Of a DNA stretch of 64,000 bases, positions 45,094 through 56,514 are shown one piece after another. The translations under genes and the position numbers were made by a program. The notes beneath the pieces were generated by a model. The model did not search any database and was not told the origin of the DNA. It worked only from the letters and a program-made list of their open reading frames with translations. Position 1 is the stretch's first letter; each line of letters begins with the position of its first letter. The DNA comes from Leptospira sp. (GTDB lineage: Bacteria > Spirochaetota > Leptospiria > Leptospirales > Leptospiraceae): positions 62,001 through 126,000 of the forward strand of contig JACVCB010000008.1 in assembly GCA_016742255.1 (NCBI GenBank). Reading direction: 5' to 3'.

Positions 45094-46914
45094 ATGGACT
45101 CCTCTTTACCCATCACTGATCGAATTTGGCATACCAGTTTTGCAGAAAGCCCCATTGGTATGGCGATTACCGACTTGCAAACAGGACTATATGTAGAAGC
45201 AAATGAAGTTTATTGTAATTGGCTTGGTCGTAAGAGAGAGGAGGTTGTCGGAAGAACCACAATTGATTTAGGAATTTATTCAAATCTGGCAGACCGGGAT
45301 CTCATTTTAACCAAATTAAAGATAGATGGCTTTGTACTTAACTTTGAAGTTCCCCTTTTGACAAAGACGAATGAAACTGTAACCATTCTTTTTAGTGGGA
45401 AAATTGTAGAGAATGGTCGGTACTTACTCAGTGCGGGGCAAAATATAACCGCTTTAAAAGAGAAAGAGAAACTTGCAAATGCACTGCAAAAAGAATTAAA
45501 GTTAAGTAAGGATTTGTTTGAAAGTGTTTTTAGGTTAAATCCTGCGGCTGTTAGTTTATCAAATGCAGAAACAGGTAGATACGATGATGTGAATGAGGCA
45601 TATTGTCGTCTCATTGGTTTTAATAGAGAAGAAATCATCGGCAAAACATCACATGATTTGAATATTTGGATTACAAAGGTAGACCGAGCAAGGTTACTCG
45701 CAGAAGTTCAAAAAAAAGGTTGGAGCACTGGTATGGAAGCAAGTGTTCGAACTAAATCGGGGGAAATACGACATGTGGTTTCTGGGAATACAATTCTCAA
45801 TCATGATGGTCGTTCCACTTTACTTGCGATTCTCATTGATATCACTGAATCCAAACAAAATAAAGAAGCTCTTGAGTTTGCTGTCAAAGAAAGGACAAAA
45901 GAACTCAACCGTATCTTAGAAGATTTACAGAAAACTCAAGACCAATTGATTTTATCCGAAAAAATGGCTACACTTGGCCAACTCGTAGCAAGTGTGGCAC
46001 ATGAAATTAACAACCCTTTGGCGGCTATCTCTGCTTTTAGCGAACAATTACAAAACCGATTAGGAGATTTTGGATCTAGGTTACTTGAGATTCGGAATTG
46101 TATGGGGAAATATACAGACAAGGATGCTCTGGAAATCATTCGTTGGATCACTGAACTATTCCAAGTAAAACCAAAAACTTATAGTTTTTCTGAGACAAGG
46201 AAAATCAAAAAGAATTTAGAATCACTGTTTGTTACTGCCAATATTGAATCCCCTTATGATTTGGCTGATCGTATTGTAGATTTGGGTGTATCTGATTATA
46301 TTTTAGAAAATACAAGTTTTGTGGAAAAACTAAAAAATACTCCCATACTGAGTATCATCTTAAATGAATTAAATGCGTTACGTAGTATTGAATCGATTCG
46401 TTTAGCAGTGGAACGCACATCGAAAATCGTTTATAGTTTAAAAAATTATGGAAGGATGGACAGAGGTTCTGCTAAAATCCAAACCAATATCATAGATACA
46501 ATCGAAACTGTCCTTACTTTGTATCAGAACAAAATGAAATCAGGTATTGAATGCATTCGATTGTACAACGCAAATCCTGTGATCATGGGTTATCCAGACG
46601 AACTCATCCAAATCTGGACCAATTTGATTTATAATTCCTTACAAGCAATGCACTTCAAAGGTAAGTTGACGGTGCAGGTGGAAGAAACAAATACCGATGT
46701 TGAAGTATCCATTAAGGACGATGGTCCTGGAATTCCACAGACTATGCAAAAACGTATTTTTGAGCCCTTTTATACAACGAAGGAAAAAGGAGAAGGAACC
46801 GGGCTTGGTCTTGGGATCGTTAAACAATCCGTAGAAGAAAGGCACAAAGGCCAGATCCGGTTATTTTCCGAACCAGGCCAAACTGTTTTTATCGTTTCTA
46901 TCCCTAAACTCTAG
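45094..46914 (+). CDS. PAS-PAS sensor histidine kinase with interrupted DHp domain
   Basis: 606 residues, no membrane segment, so cytoplasmic. Two PAS domains (about 5-120 and 130-255) are followed by a coiled coil (VKERTKELNRILEDL) and the H-box VAHEINNPLAAI with H303. The second DHp helix (RTSKIVYSLKNYGRM, from about 436) comes about 130 residues after the histidine rather than about 50, so roughly 90 residues are inserted in the helical hairpin. The ATPase domain is complete: NLIYNSL, DDGPGIP and GTGLGLGIV. No partner regulator is adjacent. It meets the next gene tail to tail with an 11-base overlap. Confidence 0.88.
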   Translation: MDSSLPITDRIWHTSFAESPIGMAITDLQTGLYVEANEVYCNWLGRKREEVVGRTTIDLGIYSNLADRDLILTKLKIDGFVLNFEVPLLTKTNETVTILFSGKIVENGRYLLSAGQNITALKEKEKLANALQKELKLSKDLFESVFRLNPAAVSLSNAETGRYDDVNEAYCRLIGFNREEIIGKTSHDLNIWITKVDRARLLAEVQKKGWSTGMEASVRTKSGEIRHVVSGNTILNHDGRSTLLAILIDITESKQNKEALEFAVKERTKELNRILEDLQKTQDQLILSEKMATLGQLVASVAHEINNPLAAISAFSEQLQNRLGDFGSRLLEIRNCMGKYTDKDALEIIRWITELFQVKPKTYSFSETRKIKKNLESLFVTANIESPYDLADRIVDLGVSDYILENTSFVEKLKNTPILSIILNELNALRSIESIRLAVERTSKIVYSLKNYGRMDRGSAKIQTNIIDTIETVLTLYQNKMKSGIECIRLYNANPVIMGYPDELIQIWTNLIYNSLQAMHFKGKLTVQVEETNTDVEVSIKDDGPGIPQTMQKRIFEPFYTTKEKGEGTGLGLGIVKQSVEERHKGQIRLFSEPGQTVFIVSIPKL

Positions 46915-48922
46915 CTAACTGTTTTTGTAATTCTTCCGCAACTATATCAAAATCTTCGTTTTGGATCACTGTTTTATAAGCAGAAGCAACAATTGGATGT
47001 CTTTTTTCATCTAGTTGGATGAGGTTTGGTAACACTTTTAGACCATAAAAACCATTAGTGATTTTTTCTGGTCTTGTTCCATTCGCCAGATCATAACCAT
47101 ACTTGCGGTCTCTCGTGTCAGATCCAAAACATGCTAACATAAAATCAGTCATTCCAGATAATCCATTAAACGTAGTGGGATCTCCTCCGAGTAATACACC
47201 AATGGAGACCATTTCATTAAAAAATCGGTTACTCAAATGGAATAGAGTATTGTCGACATTCCCACCTAATTCGCGTTTGAAGTATCCTTCTACTAGTCCC
47301 ATTGCAAGTGCATAAATAGTTTTTAAAGCACCACCAAGCTGAACCCCTTTTGTATCTCTGGAATTGATAGCGGTTCTAGTGAATACATAATTATTGGTGA
47401 GAAGTTCTTTGAGTTTTGGAATCAAGGAATCCTCAAAGGCAGAAATTTCAAATCCAGAAATTTTTCGTTCCATAATTTGGTCTGGGTAACATGCACCAGA
47501 TACGACTGCCAATCGATCCCTTTCAATGAGGAGAAGTTCGTTTAAGTCTTCGAGGATGAGCCCCTTTTTAGATCCAGTGAAACCTTTGATTACATTCACC
47601 ATAGGTGATTTATTTTTTTGTAAATAGGTTCTGATTTTGGAGTAAACAGCATCAAATTCCCAAGGATTTGTTCCTTGGACAAATAATGTTGCTGATTCTA
47701 ACACTTCTGGTTTATCCGAAAAATCTATGTTTGGTGGTAGCTTGTAAATTGGGTAATGGATAATGTCACGTCTTTCTTCGTTACTACGAGCCACCATTTC
47801 TGAATCTGGATGGTAGATCGTCACTTTGACATTTTTATTGGCTAGGATGCAAGCAAAAGCGACAGACATATTGGATGAACCAATGATGACTACGTGTTCG
47901 TCTGGTTTTTTGGGAAGTGAAATGAGTTGGTTCGTTTCTCTAACGTCACCTCGGTAAAGGTTTCGATATGTTCCATGTTTGTGTTTGTTGAGATTACTTC
48001 CCACAAGAAGGGCAAGGTTATCAATGATAAATTGTTTTTTGTCACCACTTCCTGGAAACGAAATTTGTTCGATATGAGATGGAAACGATTCCATTTCTCG
48101 TTTTGTCAGTTCTCCAACTAGTACAGGTTTACCGATCACAAGTTTTCCAACGGCTTGGTTGAAAAGTAATCCTTCAATCGGTAGAATTTTTTCAGTACCT
48201 TCGAGAGAGATTGGCAAAATGACTTTGTTAGCTACATAATGGTAAACTGTGTCCACAAATGGCATGAGCCTTCCATCACGAGAGCGAGTTCCTTCCGGGA
48301 AAATGGAGATTACCTTTCCATCTGATTGTAATTTCTGTGAATTACGAAAGGCACGCATATTGATTTTCGTCATGACATCAGAAAGAGAAGGGTTATCCGC
48401 CATATCTTTTTTGGAACAAACAAGGAGAGTACCAAACATATAAAGGCCTAGACGTGTAAAATCAGGTTCAAAGGCAAGTCTTCCCGCAATGAAGACAAGA
48501 GACTCTGCGATCTTTCTACCTTCTGGCCCCGAATTGTAAAGTAGAGTAAAAATGGCAGGAGCATCTAAATGGCTTAAGTGGTTAGAGATAAGAGTGACGG
48601 GGTATTTGCCAATGATGCCATCGAGGAGTTTTAAATTTTCTGTTCCTTCCACCTTAAACTTCTTCATGATGGGGTCTAGGAATTTGAGCATAAAATCACG
48701 AGGCTCTGGTCTGATGTCTGTGTAGACACCAATCTCTTCTAATCGTTCGGGCTCTTGGAAAATTTCCATGACCTTAGGTTTAGGAGTTGCTTGTGATAGA
48801 ACTAAAAATTCTTCTAAAATGGACTTTGCTTCTTGTTCCGAAAGACCGGATTTTACAAATAAGTGAATGTTCTCAAAAAATTCTTTGTGCCAACGTCCCA
48901 AAGTGGCTTCTTTTTCTGTCAT
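46904..48922 (-). CDS. fused PlsC-type acyltransferase and glycerol-3-phosphate dehydrogenase (GpsA-type)
   Basis: 672 residues. The N-terminal half is a glycerophosphate acyltransferase domain with NHLSHLD (H115, D120) and FPEGTR (208-213). From about 343 a GpsA-like NAD domain begins with VVIIGSSNMS, then VIKGF (K446), QLGGALKTIYA (K534, catalytic-type) and DTRDRKYG. The pairing would couple reduction of dihydroxyacetone phosphate to acylation of the resulting glycerol-3-phosphate, the first steps of phospholipid synthesis. The glycine motif is GSSNMS rather than GxGxxG, so cofactor use needs testing. Order of action and specificity are inferred. Confidence 0.85.
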   Translation of the reverse strand: MTEKEATLGRWHKEFFENIHLFVKSGLSEQEAKSILEEFLVLSQATPKPKVMEIFQEPERLEEIGVYTDIRPEPRDFMLKFLDPIMKKFKVEGTENLKLLDGIIGKYPVTLISNHLSHLDAPAIFTLLYNSGPEGRKIAESLVFIAGRLAFEPDFTRLGLYMFGTLLVCSKKDMADNPSLSDVMTKINMRAFRNSQKLQSDGKVISIFPEGTRSRDGRLMPFVDTVYHYVANKVILPISLEGTEKILPIEGLLFNQAVGKLVIGKPVLVGELTKREMESFPSHIEQISFPGSGDKKQFIIDNLALLVGSNLNKHKHGTYRNLYRGDVRETNQLISLPKKPDEHVVIIGSSNMSVAFACILANKNVKVTIYHPDSEMVARSNEERRDIIHYPIYKLPPNIDFSDKPEVLESATLFVQGTNPWEFDAVYSKIRTYLQKNKSPMVNVIKGFTGSKKGLILEDLNELLLIERDRLAVVSGACYPDQIMERKISGFEISAFEDSLIPKLKELLTNNYVFTRTAINSRDTKGVQLGGALKTIYALAMGLVEGYFKRELGGNVDNTLFHLSNRFFNEMVSIGVLLGGDPTTFNGLSGMTDFMLACFGSDTRDRKYGYDLANGTRPEKITNGFYGLKVLPNLIQLDEKRHPIVASAYKTVIQNEDFDIVAEELQKQLARV

Positions 48923-49044
48923 GTATGCCTCTAAACCGACATCAGCGTACTGAAAAGTTTCGATTTGTCTATTCGATTTTTACAATTGATTGCGTAAATC
49001 CAGGATTTCTCTAACCTGACTTCTTGGGTGATCGAGATCCCGGT

Positions 49045-51384
<2,340 letters not shown>

Positions 51385-51391
51385 GTAGTTG

Positions 51392-51419
51392 TTGACCGAG
51401 AAAGGTGGTTCGATATTCT
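51392..51419 (+). promoter_or_regulatory. candidate promoter of tRNA-Lys/tRNA-Glu
   Basis: TTGACC (51392-51397), 16 bases, then TATTCT (51414-51419). The predicted start lies 5-8 bases before tRNA-Lys. Confidence 0.5.
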
Positions 51420-51430
51420 TGGCTACAGAA

Positions 51431-51506
<76 letters not shown>

Positions 51507-51543
51507 CATAAGAGTTTGATACTCTTAGAAAACGTTCTCAAAC

Positions 51544-51618
51544 GGTGCCATCGTCTAATGGTTAGGACACAAGGTTTTCATCCTTGCAATCGGGGTTCAA
51601 TTCCCCGTGGCACTACCA
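51544..51618 (+). tRNA. tRNA-Glu (TTC)
   Basis: Acceptor GGTGCCA/TGGCACT with a terminal G/T, anticodon stem CAAGG/CCTTG, and loop TTTTCAT with TTC at 51577-51579. The discriminator A51615 is followed by an encoded CCA (51616-51618). The minus-strand gene ends inside it. Confidence 0.95.
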
Positions 51619-52486
51619 AACAAACCTCCCTCAATTCACACACCTTACAAATTTCCTCTACATAACTACCTTTGCATTTTTCAATGATTCCTACCCTTGT
51701 TAAATAAAAATCGTATAACAAGGGATCTGTGGGATTCAGTAAACTAAAATACTCAGTAAGAAGGAACGCATCATCTAACTTCACTTGTTTTTTGTCACGA
51801 ATTCCTAATACCTTACTCAATTTTTGGATGTGAACATCCATGGGATAGGGTATTTCACTCGGAAGGATTTGTTTGTAGATTCCAAAATCAGGATACTGGT
51901 TTCGTACCATCCAACGTAAAAAAAGGGAAATTCTTTTTTTAGGTGATTTGGATTTCCACTTACCAATTAAGAATTGTAAACCATAGGTAAGTGGTTTGTT
52001 GCCCAAGGTAATTTTGAATTCTTGTTCCATATAGGATTGGAAATTCTGTATCGACGTTTCCTTTCGGAAGTTTTTTCCTCCACCTAAAAAAATGGATTCA
52101 AAGATCGGATCCTTAGATTTGTGATTTTGTATGATCCTTTGTAAGGTTACAAAGAAAACAATTAGATCCTCTTTGGTTTGGAAACGATACCCATTGATTG
52201 TCTTTAGAAATGGATCAAACGAACTCTGTTTTTGTCTTAAGAAAAGATAAGGAGAAGGTCCCATTGCCGAAACGATAGGATTTAAAAAATTCTGAATGTT
52301 TTTGACTGACCCATAGGCAAATAAACAAGCAATGAGAGATATAATTTCGATATCCAGTGGATCTGTGAATTGTTTGGGGAAACAAATGGGATCTGTATCC
52401 AAATAGGATACACTTTCGTATTTGTTTTTTAGATTCTCTAATTTTTTCTTTAGTAAGATGGCATCAGCTGGCATTTTTTTTAGCAA
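51578..52486 (-). CDS. TIGR02757/DUF2400-family protein
   Basis: 302 residues, no membrane segment. The N-terminal region has YLDTDPICFP and FTDPLDIEIISLIACLFAYG, typical of the uncharacterised TIGR02757 family. Near the C-terminus a cysteine cluster (CKGSYVEEICKVCELREVC) could bind a metal or iron-sulphur centre. The last residues (VVPRGIEPRLQG) are encoded antisense to tRNA-Glu, and the TGA stop overlaps the anticodon. The start overlaps the HMG-CoA lyase gene by 23 bases; ATG at 52474 is an alternative start. Function unknown. Confidence 0.75.
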   Translation of the reverse strand: MLKKMPADAILLKKKLENLKNKYESVSYLDTDPICFPKQFTDPLDIEIISLIACLFAYGSVKNIQNFLNPIVSAMGPSPYLFLRQKQSSFDPFLKTINGYRFQTKEDLIVFFVTLQRIIQNHKSKDPIFESIFLGGGKNFRKETSIQNFQSYMEQEFKITLGNKPLTYGLQFLIGKWKSKSPKKRISLFLRWMVRNQYPDFGIYKQILPSEIPYPMDVHIQKLSKVLGIRDKKQVKLDDAFLLTEYFSLLNPTDPLLYDFYLTRVGIIEKCKGSYVEEICKVCELREVCLVVPRGIEPRLQG

Positions 52487-53363
52487 TGAAGGTTCTGGAA
52501 CTAAATTGACGATCTAGTTTTGTTTCCATAAATTGACTCACTCTTACAAGTGAATCCAGTTGAATGCCTGTATCATATCCTTCTCTTGTTAAAAAATAAA
52601 CCAAATCTTCTGTTGCCACATTCCCAGCGGCTCCTTTTGCATAGGGGCAACCTCCTAAACCTCCGGCAGAACTGTCAAAACTTCGTATCCCCATAGAGAG
52701 AGCTTGTTTTGTATTCGCAATTGCCATACCATAAGTATCATGGAAATGACAATTGAGATAAGAGATTGGAATTTTTTTAAGTAAGACATCTAATAATTTT
52801 TCAACCTCATCCGGAACAGCTACACCGATTGTTTCCCCTAAGGAAATTTCATAGGCACCAGCATCTAATAGTCGCAATGCGACATCTAATGTTTTATCAG
52901 GTGTTATTTTTCCTTCATAGGGACAGGCAATCACTGTTGAAATATAACCTCTGACTTTGATTCCATCTTGTTTGGCTTGTTCAAAAATAGGTTGGAAGGA
53001 AGTAAAACTTTCCAAAACTGTCATGTTGATGTTTTTCTTCGTAAAAGATTCAGAAGTCGCTGTAAACACTGCCACTTCTTTGAAACCTGCTTCTTTTGCG
53101 GCTTCATATCCTTTGGTGTTGGGTGTCAGACAGGAAAATTCAACATCATTTGCAAATTTTGGTAACACGAGTGCAGATAGTTCGATTGCATCACCCATTT
53201 GGGGTATTCTATCTTTTCTGACAAATGAAGTGAGCTCGATGTGTTTTGTCCCAGATTCTACTAGACGTTTTACGAATTCAAATTTATCCTGAGTTGAGAG
53301 AATGGTTTTTTCGTTTTGTAATCCGTCTCTTGGTCCTACTTCAGTGATTTTTACTTTCTCCAA
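52464..53363 (-). CDS. mvaB: hydroxymethylglutaryl-CoA lyase
   Basis: 299 residues. It starts with the EVGPRDGLQNE motif and has the NCHFHDTYGMA metal site. The catalytic cysteine is in GGLGGCPYAKGAAGN. It splits HMG-CoA into acetoacetate and acetyl-CoA in leucine breakdown. It is first in a two-gene minus operon with the TIGR02757 gene. The related isopropylmalate synthases lack the GGCPYAKGA cysteine loop. Confidence 0.93.
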   Translation of the reverse strand: MEKVKITEVGPRDGLQNEKTILSTQDKFEFVKRLVESGTKHIELTSFVRKDRIPQMGDAIELSALVLPKFANDVEFSCLTPNTKGYEAAKEAGFKEVAVFTATSESFTKKNINMTVLESFTSFQPIFEQAKQDGIKVRGYISTVIACPYEGKITPDKTLDVALRLLDAGAYEISLGETIGVAVPDEVEKLLDVLLKKIPISYLNCHFHDTYGMAIANTKQALSMGIRSFDSSAGGLGGCPYAKGAAGNVATEDLVYFLTREGYDTGIQLDSLVRVSQFMETKLDRQFSSRTFIAKKNAS

Positions 53364-53439
53364 AACGATTCACTCCTATTTATCCTCTTTAGATTGTTTA
53401 TTGAGAGAGAGAATGCAATGATTTTATCTGCAAGGTATT

Positions 53440-54228
53440 ATGTTTAAGATCAAAAATCTTTCCGTTCATATAGGGAGACGAACCATCTTAAACGATGTAT
53501 CATTAGAGGCAAAACCCAAAGAAATCACTGGCCTCATTGGGAAATCGGGATCTGGTAAATCTACTTTATTTCGATTGGCACTGGGTTTACTTCCTAAGTC
53601 TGAGGGATATGAATGGACAGGCGAATTGGAGTGGAATGGCGAAATGTTAGGAAAACAACATTGTCCCAAAATCCAACCTGTTTTCCAAGATCCCTTTGGG
53701 AGTTTTTCACCTTATCATACAATTGGCGAATTATTATTGGAACCACTTAAGGTTCAGAAACAATTAGTCTTAAACCAGGATATGATCGATAAGGAAAACA
53801 CAAGAATTGAAAATTATTGTAATCGATTTGAATTACCAGTGTCTTTACTAAAAAAAACAAAACAAGAGTTAAGTGGTGGTCAGTTACAACGATTTGCAAT
53901 CCTCAGAGCCTTACTTGTGAATCCAGAATACCTTTTGTTAGATGAACCAGTAACAGCCCTTGATGTTCTTGTGCAAAAGAAAATTGCTGAAGAATTAAAG
54001 GAAATCAACCAAAAGGATTCACTCGGAATGTTGATTGTTTCACACGACCTTGGATTTTTATCTTATATGTGTGATCAAATATTTGTATTGGAAGAGGGAA
54101 GTATCACTGAATTTGGAAATCCAAAACAACTTCTAAAACATCCAAAATCAAAACTATTACAAGAATTGGTTTTTGCGAGAAATCATTCGTTTGGAGGTGT
54201 AACTTCTTCTTCCGAATCATCCAATTGA
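53440..54228 (+). CDS. ABC transporter ATP-binding protein, peptide/nickel type
   Basis: 262 residues. Walker A GKSGSGKST (34-42), LSGGQLQRFAILRALL signature, Walker B YLLLDEP, and a switch histidine in VSHDLGFL. The pattern is that of DppF/OppF-like ATPases. No permease or binding-protein gene is adjacent, so its partners must lie elsewhere. Its 3' end overlaps the convergent TPR gene by 46 bases. Confidence 0.85.
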   Translation: MFKIKNLSVHIGRRTILNDVSLEAKPKEITGLIGKSGSGKSTLFRLALGLLPKSEGYEWTGELEWNGEMLGKQHCPKIQPVFQDPFGSFSPYHTIGELLLEPLKVQKQLVLNQDMIDKENTRIENYCNRFELPVSLLKKTKQELSGGQLQRFAILRALLVNPEYLLLDEPVTALDVLVQKKIAEELKEINQKDSLGMLIVSHDLGFLSYMCDQIFVLEEGSITEFGNPKQLLKHPKSKLLQELVFARNHSFGGVTSSSESSN

Positions 54229-55199
54229 GTTCGTTTTGCTTCCGCAAATTTTTTCGCGATATCCCTTCTACGTGCGATTACTTTTGAGGAAACGGTCGCA
54301 AAAAACGGATCATTTGTAAAACTCAGCATCATTGTATATTGTTCTTCTGCTGTTTCATAATCTGTGACTTTTGAAGCTGTCTCAGCAAAATAATAATGAA
54401 ACTTTTTATCATATGACTTTTGTTTTCCTTCACCAGTGGTTAAACTCGTTCGATTGAATATTTTATAGGCAATATGATAATTTCCCTTCTCCATTTCAAG
54501 TCTTGCAAATCCAAGTTTTACATTTGGACTTTCCTCTTCGATTTTCAGAGCTTTATTTAGATACAATAGTGCTCTGTTCTTAAGTCCAGTTGCCAAATAA
54601 TGATCTGCAAGTCGGATGAGTGCTTCTGTATCGTATGGATTTTTTTCAACTGCCAATTTGTAGTTCATGATGGCATAATAGGTTTGTCTTGTGATTTCAG
54701 AAAGGATACCGATATGCAAATATGTTTTGTAATACTCTGGCATTTCTGCTTTTGCGTATTCAAATTCAACTAGTGCTTTTTCATATTTCATTTCCAACGA
54801 ATACAATCTGCCTAAATTATATCGGAAAGGGAAAAATTGAGGGTCAAATCGAACTCCGGCTTCCAAACGTTTGATGACTTCACCTCTTTGGTTTGCCTTT
54901 CCATTTAAGAGAAGTTCAATGGTATCATTGTTCCATTTACCTGAATTTGTGACGGTTTCTGTTCCGTAGGAAAAACTTCCATTGGATTTGGGTGGCTCGC
55001 CGGTATAAAGTTTTCCACGTGTTAGGATAAAATCATCTCTGTGGTAGATAAAAGATCCATTCGGAAAGTCACGGGTATCAAACTCTTCGTCTTTTCCCCA
55101 TAAAAGCTCTGGGTATTCCTTATTCCCGATGAGTTTTTGTGCAAAGACTAGGCTTGGAAACAAAAACAGAAGTGCGAATGTAAACAGTCGATGGAACAT
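54183..55199 (-). CDS. exported TPR-repeat protein
   Basis: 338 residues. A Sec signal peptide (about 1-20, hydrophobic FTFALLFLFPSLVFA then QK) is followed by a region of unknown fold, then several TPR units from about residue 105 (for example FRYNLGRLYSLEMKYEKAL and AIMNYKLAVEKNPYDTEALI). It is probably periplasmic and a protein-interaction scaffold. It is divergent from ccmA with only 9 bases between start codons. It may serve the cytochrome assembly genes opposite, but this is only positional. Confidence 0.8.
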   Translation of the reverse strand: MFHRLFTFALLFLFPSLVFAQKLIGNKEYPELLWGKDEEFDTRDFPNGSFIYHRDDFILTRGKLYTGEPPKSNGSFSYGTETVTNSGKWNNDTIELLLNGKANQRGEVIKRLEAGVRFDPQFFPFRYNLGRLYSLEMKYEKALVEFEYAKAEMPEYYKTYLHIGILSEITRQTYYAIMNYKLAVEKNPYDTEALIRLADHYLATGLKNRALLYLNKALKIEEESPNVKLGFARLEMEKGNYHIAYKIFNRTSLTTGEGKQKSYDKKFHYYFAETASKVTDYETAEEQYTMMLSFTNDPFFATVSSKVIARRRDIAKKFAEAKRTQLDDSEEEVTPPNE

Positions 55200-55208
55200 G
55201 GTGTTAGA

Positions 55209-55817
55209 ATGAACCGTATGCTTTTGGAGACAAAAGGGCTCACTATTACTGTCGGCGAAAAAACCATATTGAGAGAGGTGAATCTCAGTTTTTTTGAGAG
55301 AGGGTTATTCGCTGTCCTTGGGGAAAATGGAGCTGGAAAATCAACATTACTTAAGAAAATCTTTCATGATTCCTTAACCTCTGCTTCCTGGACTTGGCCC
55401 CTTGGAAAACGAAAAATTGCTTATTTGGGCCATGAGCTTGGTTATTATTCCTCTCTTAGTTTGGAAGAAAATTTGGACTACTTTGCCTCTTTGGATGGTA
55501 ATCATTCCATGGAGAGAAGGATGGAGTTATTAAAACTCTTTCGATTGGAAAAAAGGATATGGGATCCCATCCATTTTTTTTCCAGAGGTATGAAACAGAA
55601 AGTTGCCATTATGAGAGTATTACTTTCATCAGCAGAAATCATTTTATTTGATGAACCATTTACGGGACTTGATTTTGAATCTTCTTCGGTTTTAAGTTCA
55701 ATTTTAAATGAAGAAAAAAAATCGAGACTCATTCTTACGGTGCTCCACTCGATCCCAAATGAACTTGAGTGTACAGGTCAAATTTTAATTCGCCAGGGGA
55801 ATGTCTTTGTTTCTTAA
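55209..55817 (+). CDS. ccmA: heme exporter ATP-binding protein CcmA
   Basis: 202 residues from ATG 55209; an upstream ATG at 55191 would run into the divergent TPR gene, and ATG 55218 is possible. Walker A GENGAGKST, a weak signature FSRGMKQKVAIMR and Walker B IILFDEPFTGLD. The FSRGMKQ form is common in CcmA. With CcmB and CcmC it moves or hands over heme for cytochrome c maturation. It overlaps ccmB by 17 bases. Confidence 0.85.
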   Translation: MNRMLLETKGLTITVGEKTILREVNLSFFERGLFAVLGENGAGKSTLLKKIFHDSLTSASWTWPLGKRKIAYLGHELGYYSSLSLEENLDYFASLDGNHSMERRMELLKLFRLEKRIWDPIHFFSRGMKQKVAIMRVLLSSAEIILFDEPFTGLDFESSSVLSSILNEEKKSRLILTVLHSIPNELECTGQILIRQGNVFVS

Positions 55818-56460
55818 TCTATTAAAAAAAGATTTTTATTTGATTGGGCGTTCACTAGGTGGAGTGGTTTCACTTTTTACACTGAGTGTTTCTGTCGTTT
55901 TCATTTTTTATACATCCATTGAAGTGAACGAAATGTTATCTGCTAGGAGTATCCGTGGTCTGAAGTGGGCGATTATCTTCATTCTCAACTTTGTCATTGT
56001 TAGCCAAAGTTTATGGGAAGAAAGAGAGTCAATGGGATGGGAAGCTAGTTCCAGTTATGTCAGTCCTACTTATCTTTACTTAAGTAAATCGATTACAATT
56101 TGGTTTTGTACCATCCTCGTGAATGCACTCCTTATCCTCGTATTATCGATCTTTTTCCAAAATATGGTTTTGGAACGTTATTTGGGAGAGTGGCTATTTG
56201 CAAACTTAGGGAGTGGGTGTTTGGTGTTTTTGGGTGTATCCCTTGGAGTGGTTGCATTTGAAAGCCGACTAAAAGAGATCATCATCCCTCTTTTACAACT
56301 CCCATTTTCGATTCCATTGTTTTTGTTTGGACTAGAAGCTGAAAATCGATACTGGATGGAACCTGGATTGTATTTGCCTTCCATTGGATTACTTTTGTTT
56401 TTCCTATTATTTTACGGAACTCTTGGTTCCATTATGGTAGAAACCTTACAGAATGAGTAG
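55801..56460 (+). CDS. ccmB: heme exporter membrane protein CcmB
   Basis: 219 residues with six membrane segments. The start overlaps the end of ccmA. Segments such as GLKWAIIFILNFVIVSQSLWEER and the C-terminal PFSIPLFLFGLEA match the CcmB family in position. It is the permease of the CcmAB complex. The family call is supported by its place between ccmA and ccmC. Confidence 0.8.
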   Translation: MSLFLNLLKKDFYLIGRSLGGVVSLFTLSVSVVFIFYTSIEVNEMLSARSIRGLKWAIIFILNFVIVSQSLWEERESMGWEASSSYVSPTYLYLSKSITIWFCTILVNALLILVLSIFFQNMVLERYLGEWLFANLGSGCLVFLGVSLGVVAFESRLKEIIIPLLQLPFSIPLFLFGLEAENRYWMEPGLYLPSIGLLLFFLLFYGTLGSIMVETLQNE

Positions 56461-56514
56461 AGGATTTGTATTTTCTCCTAGAATTTCTTTTCCATTCTGA
56501 AAATTTGGAAAAAA

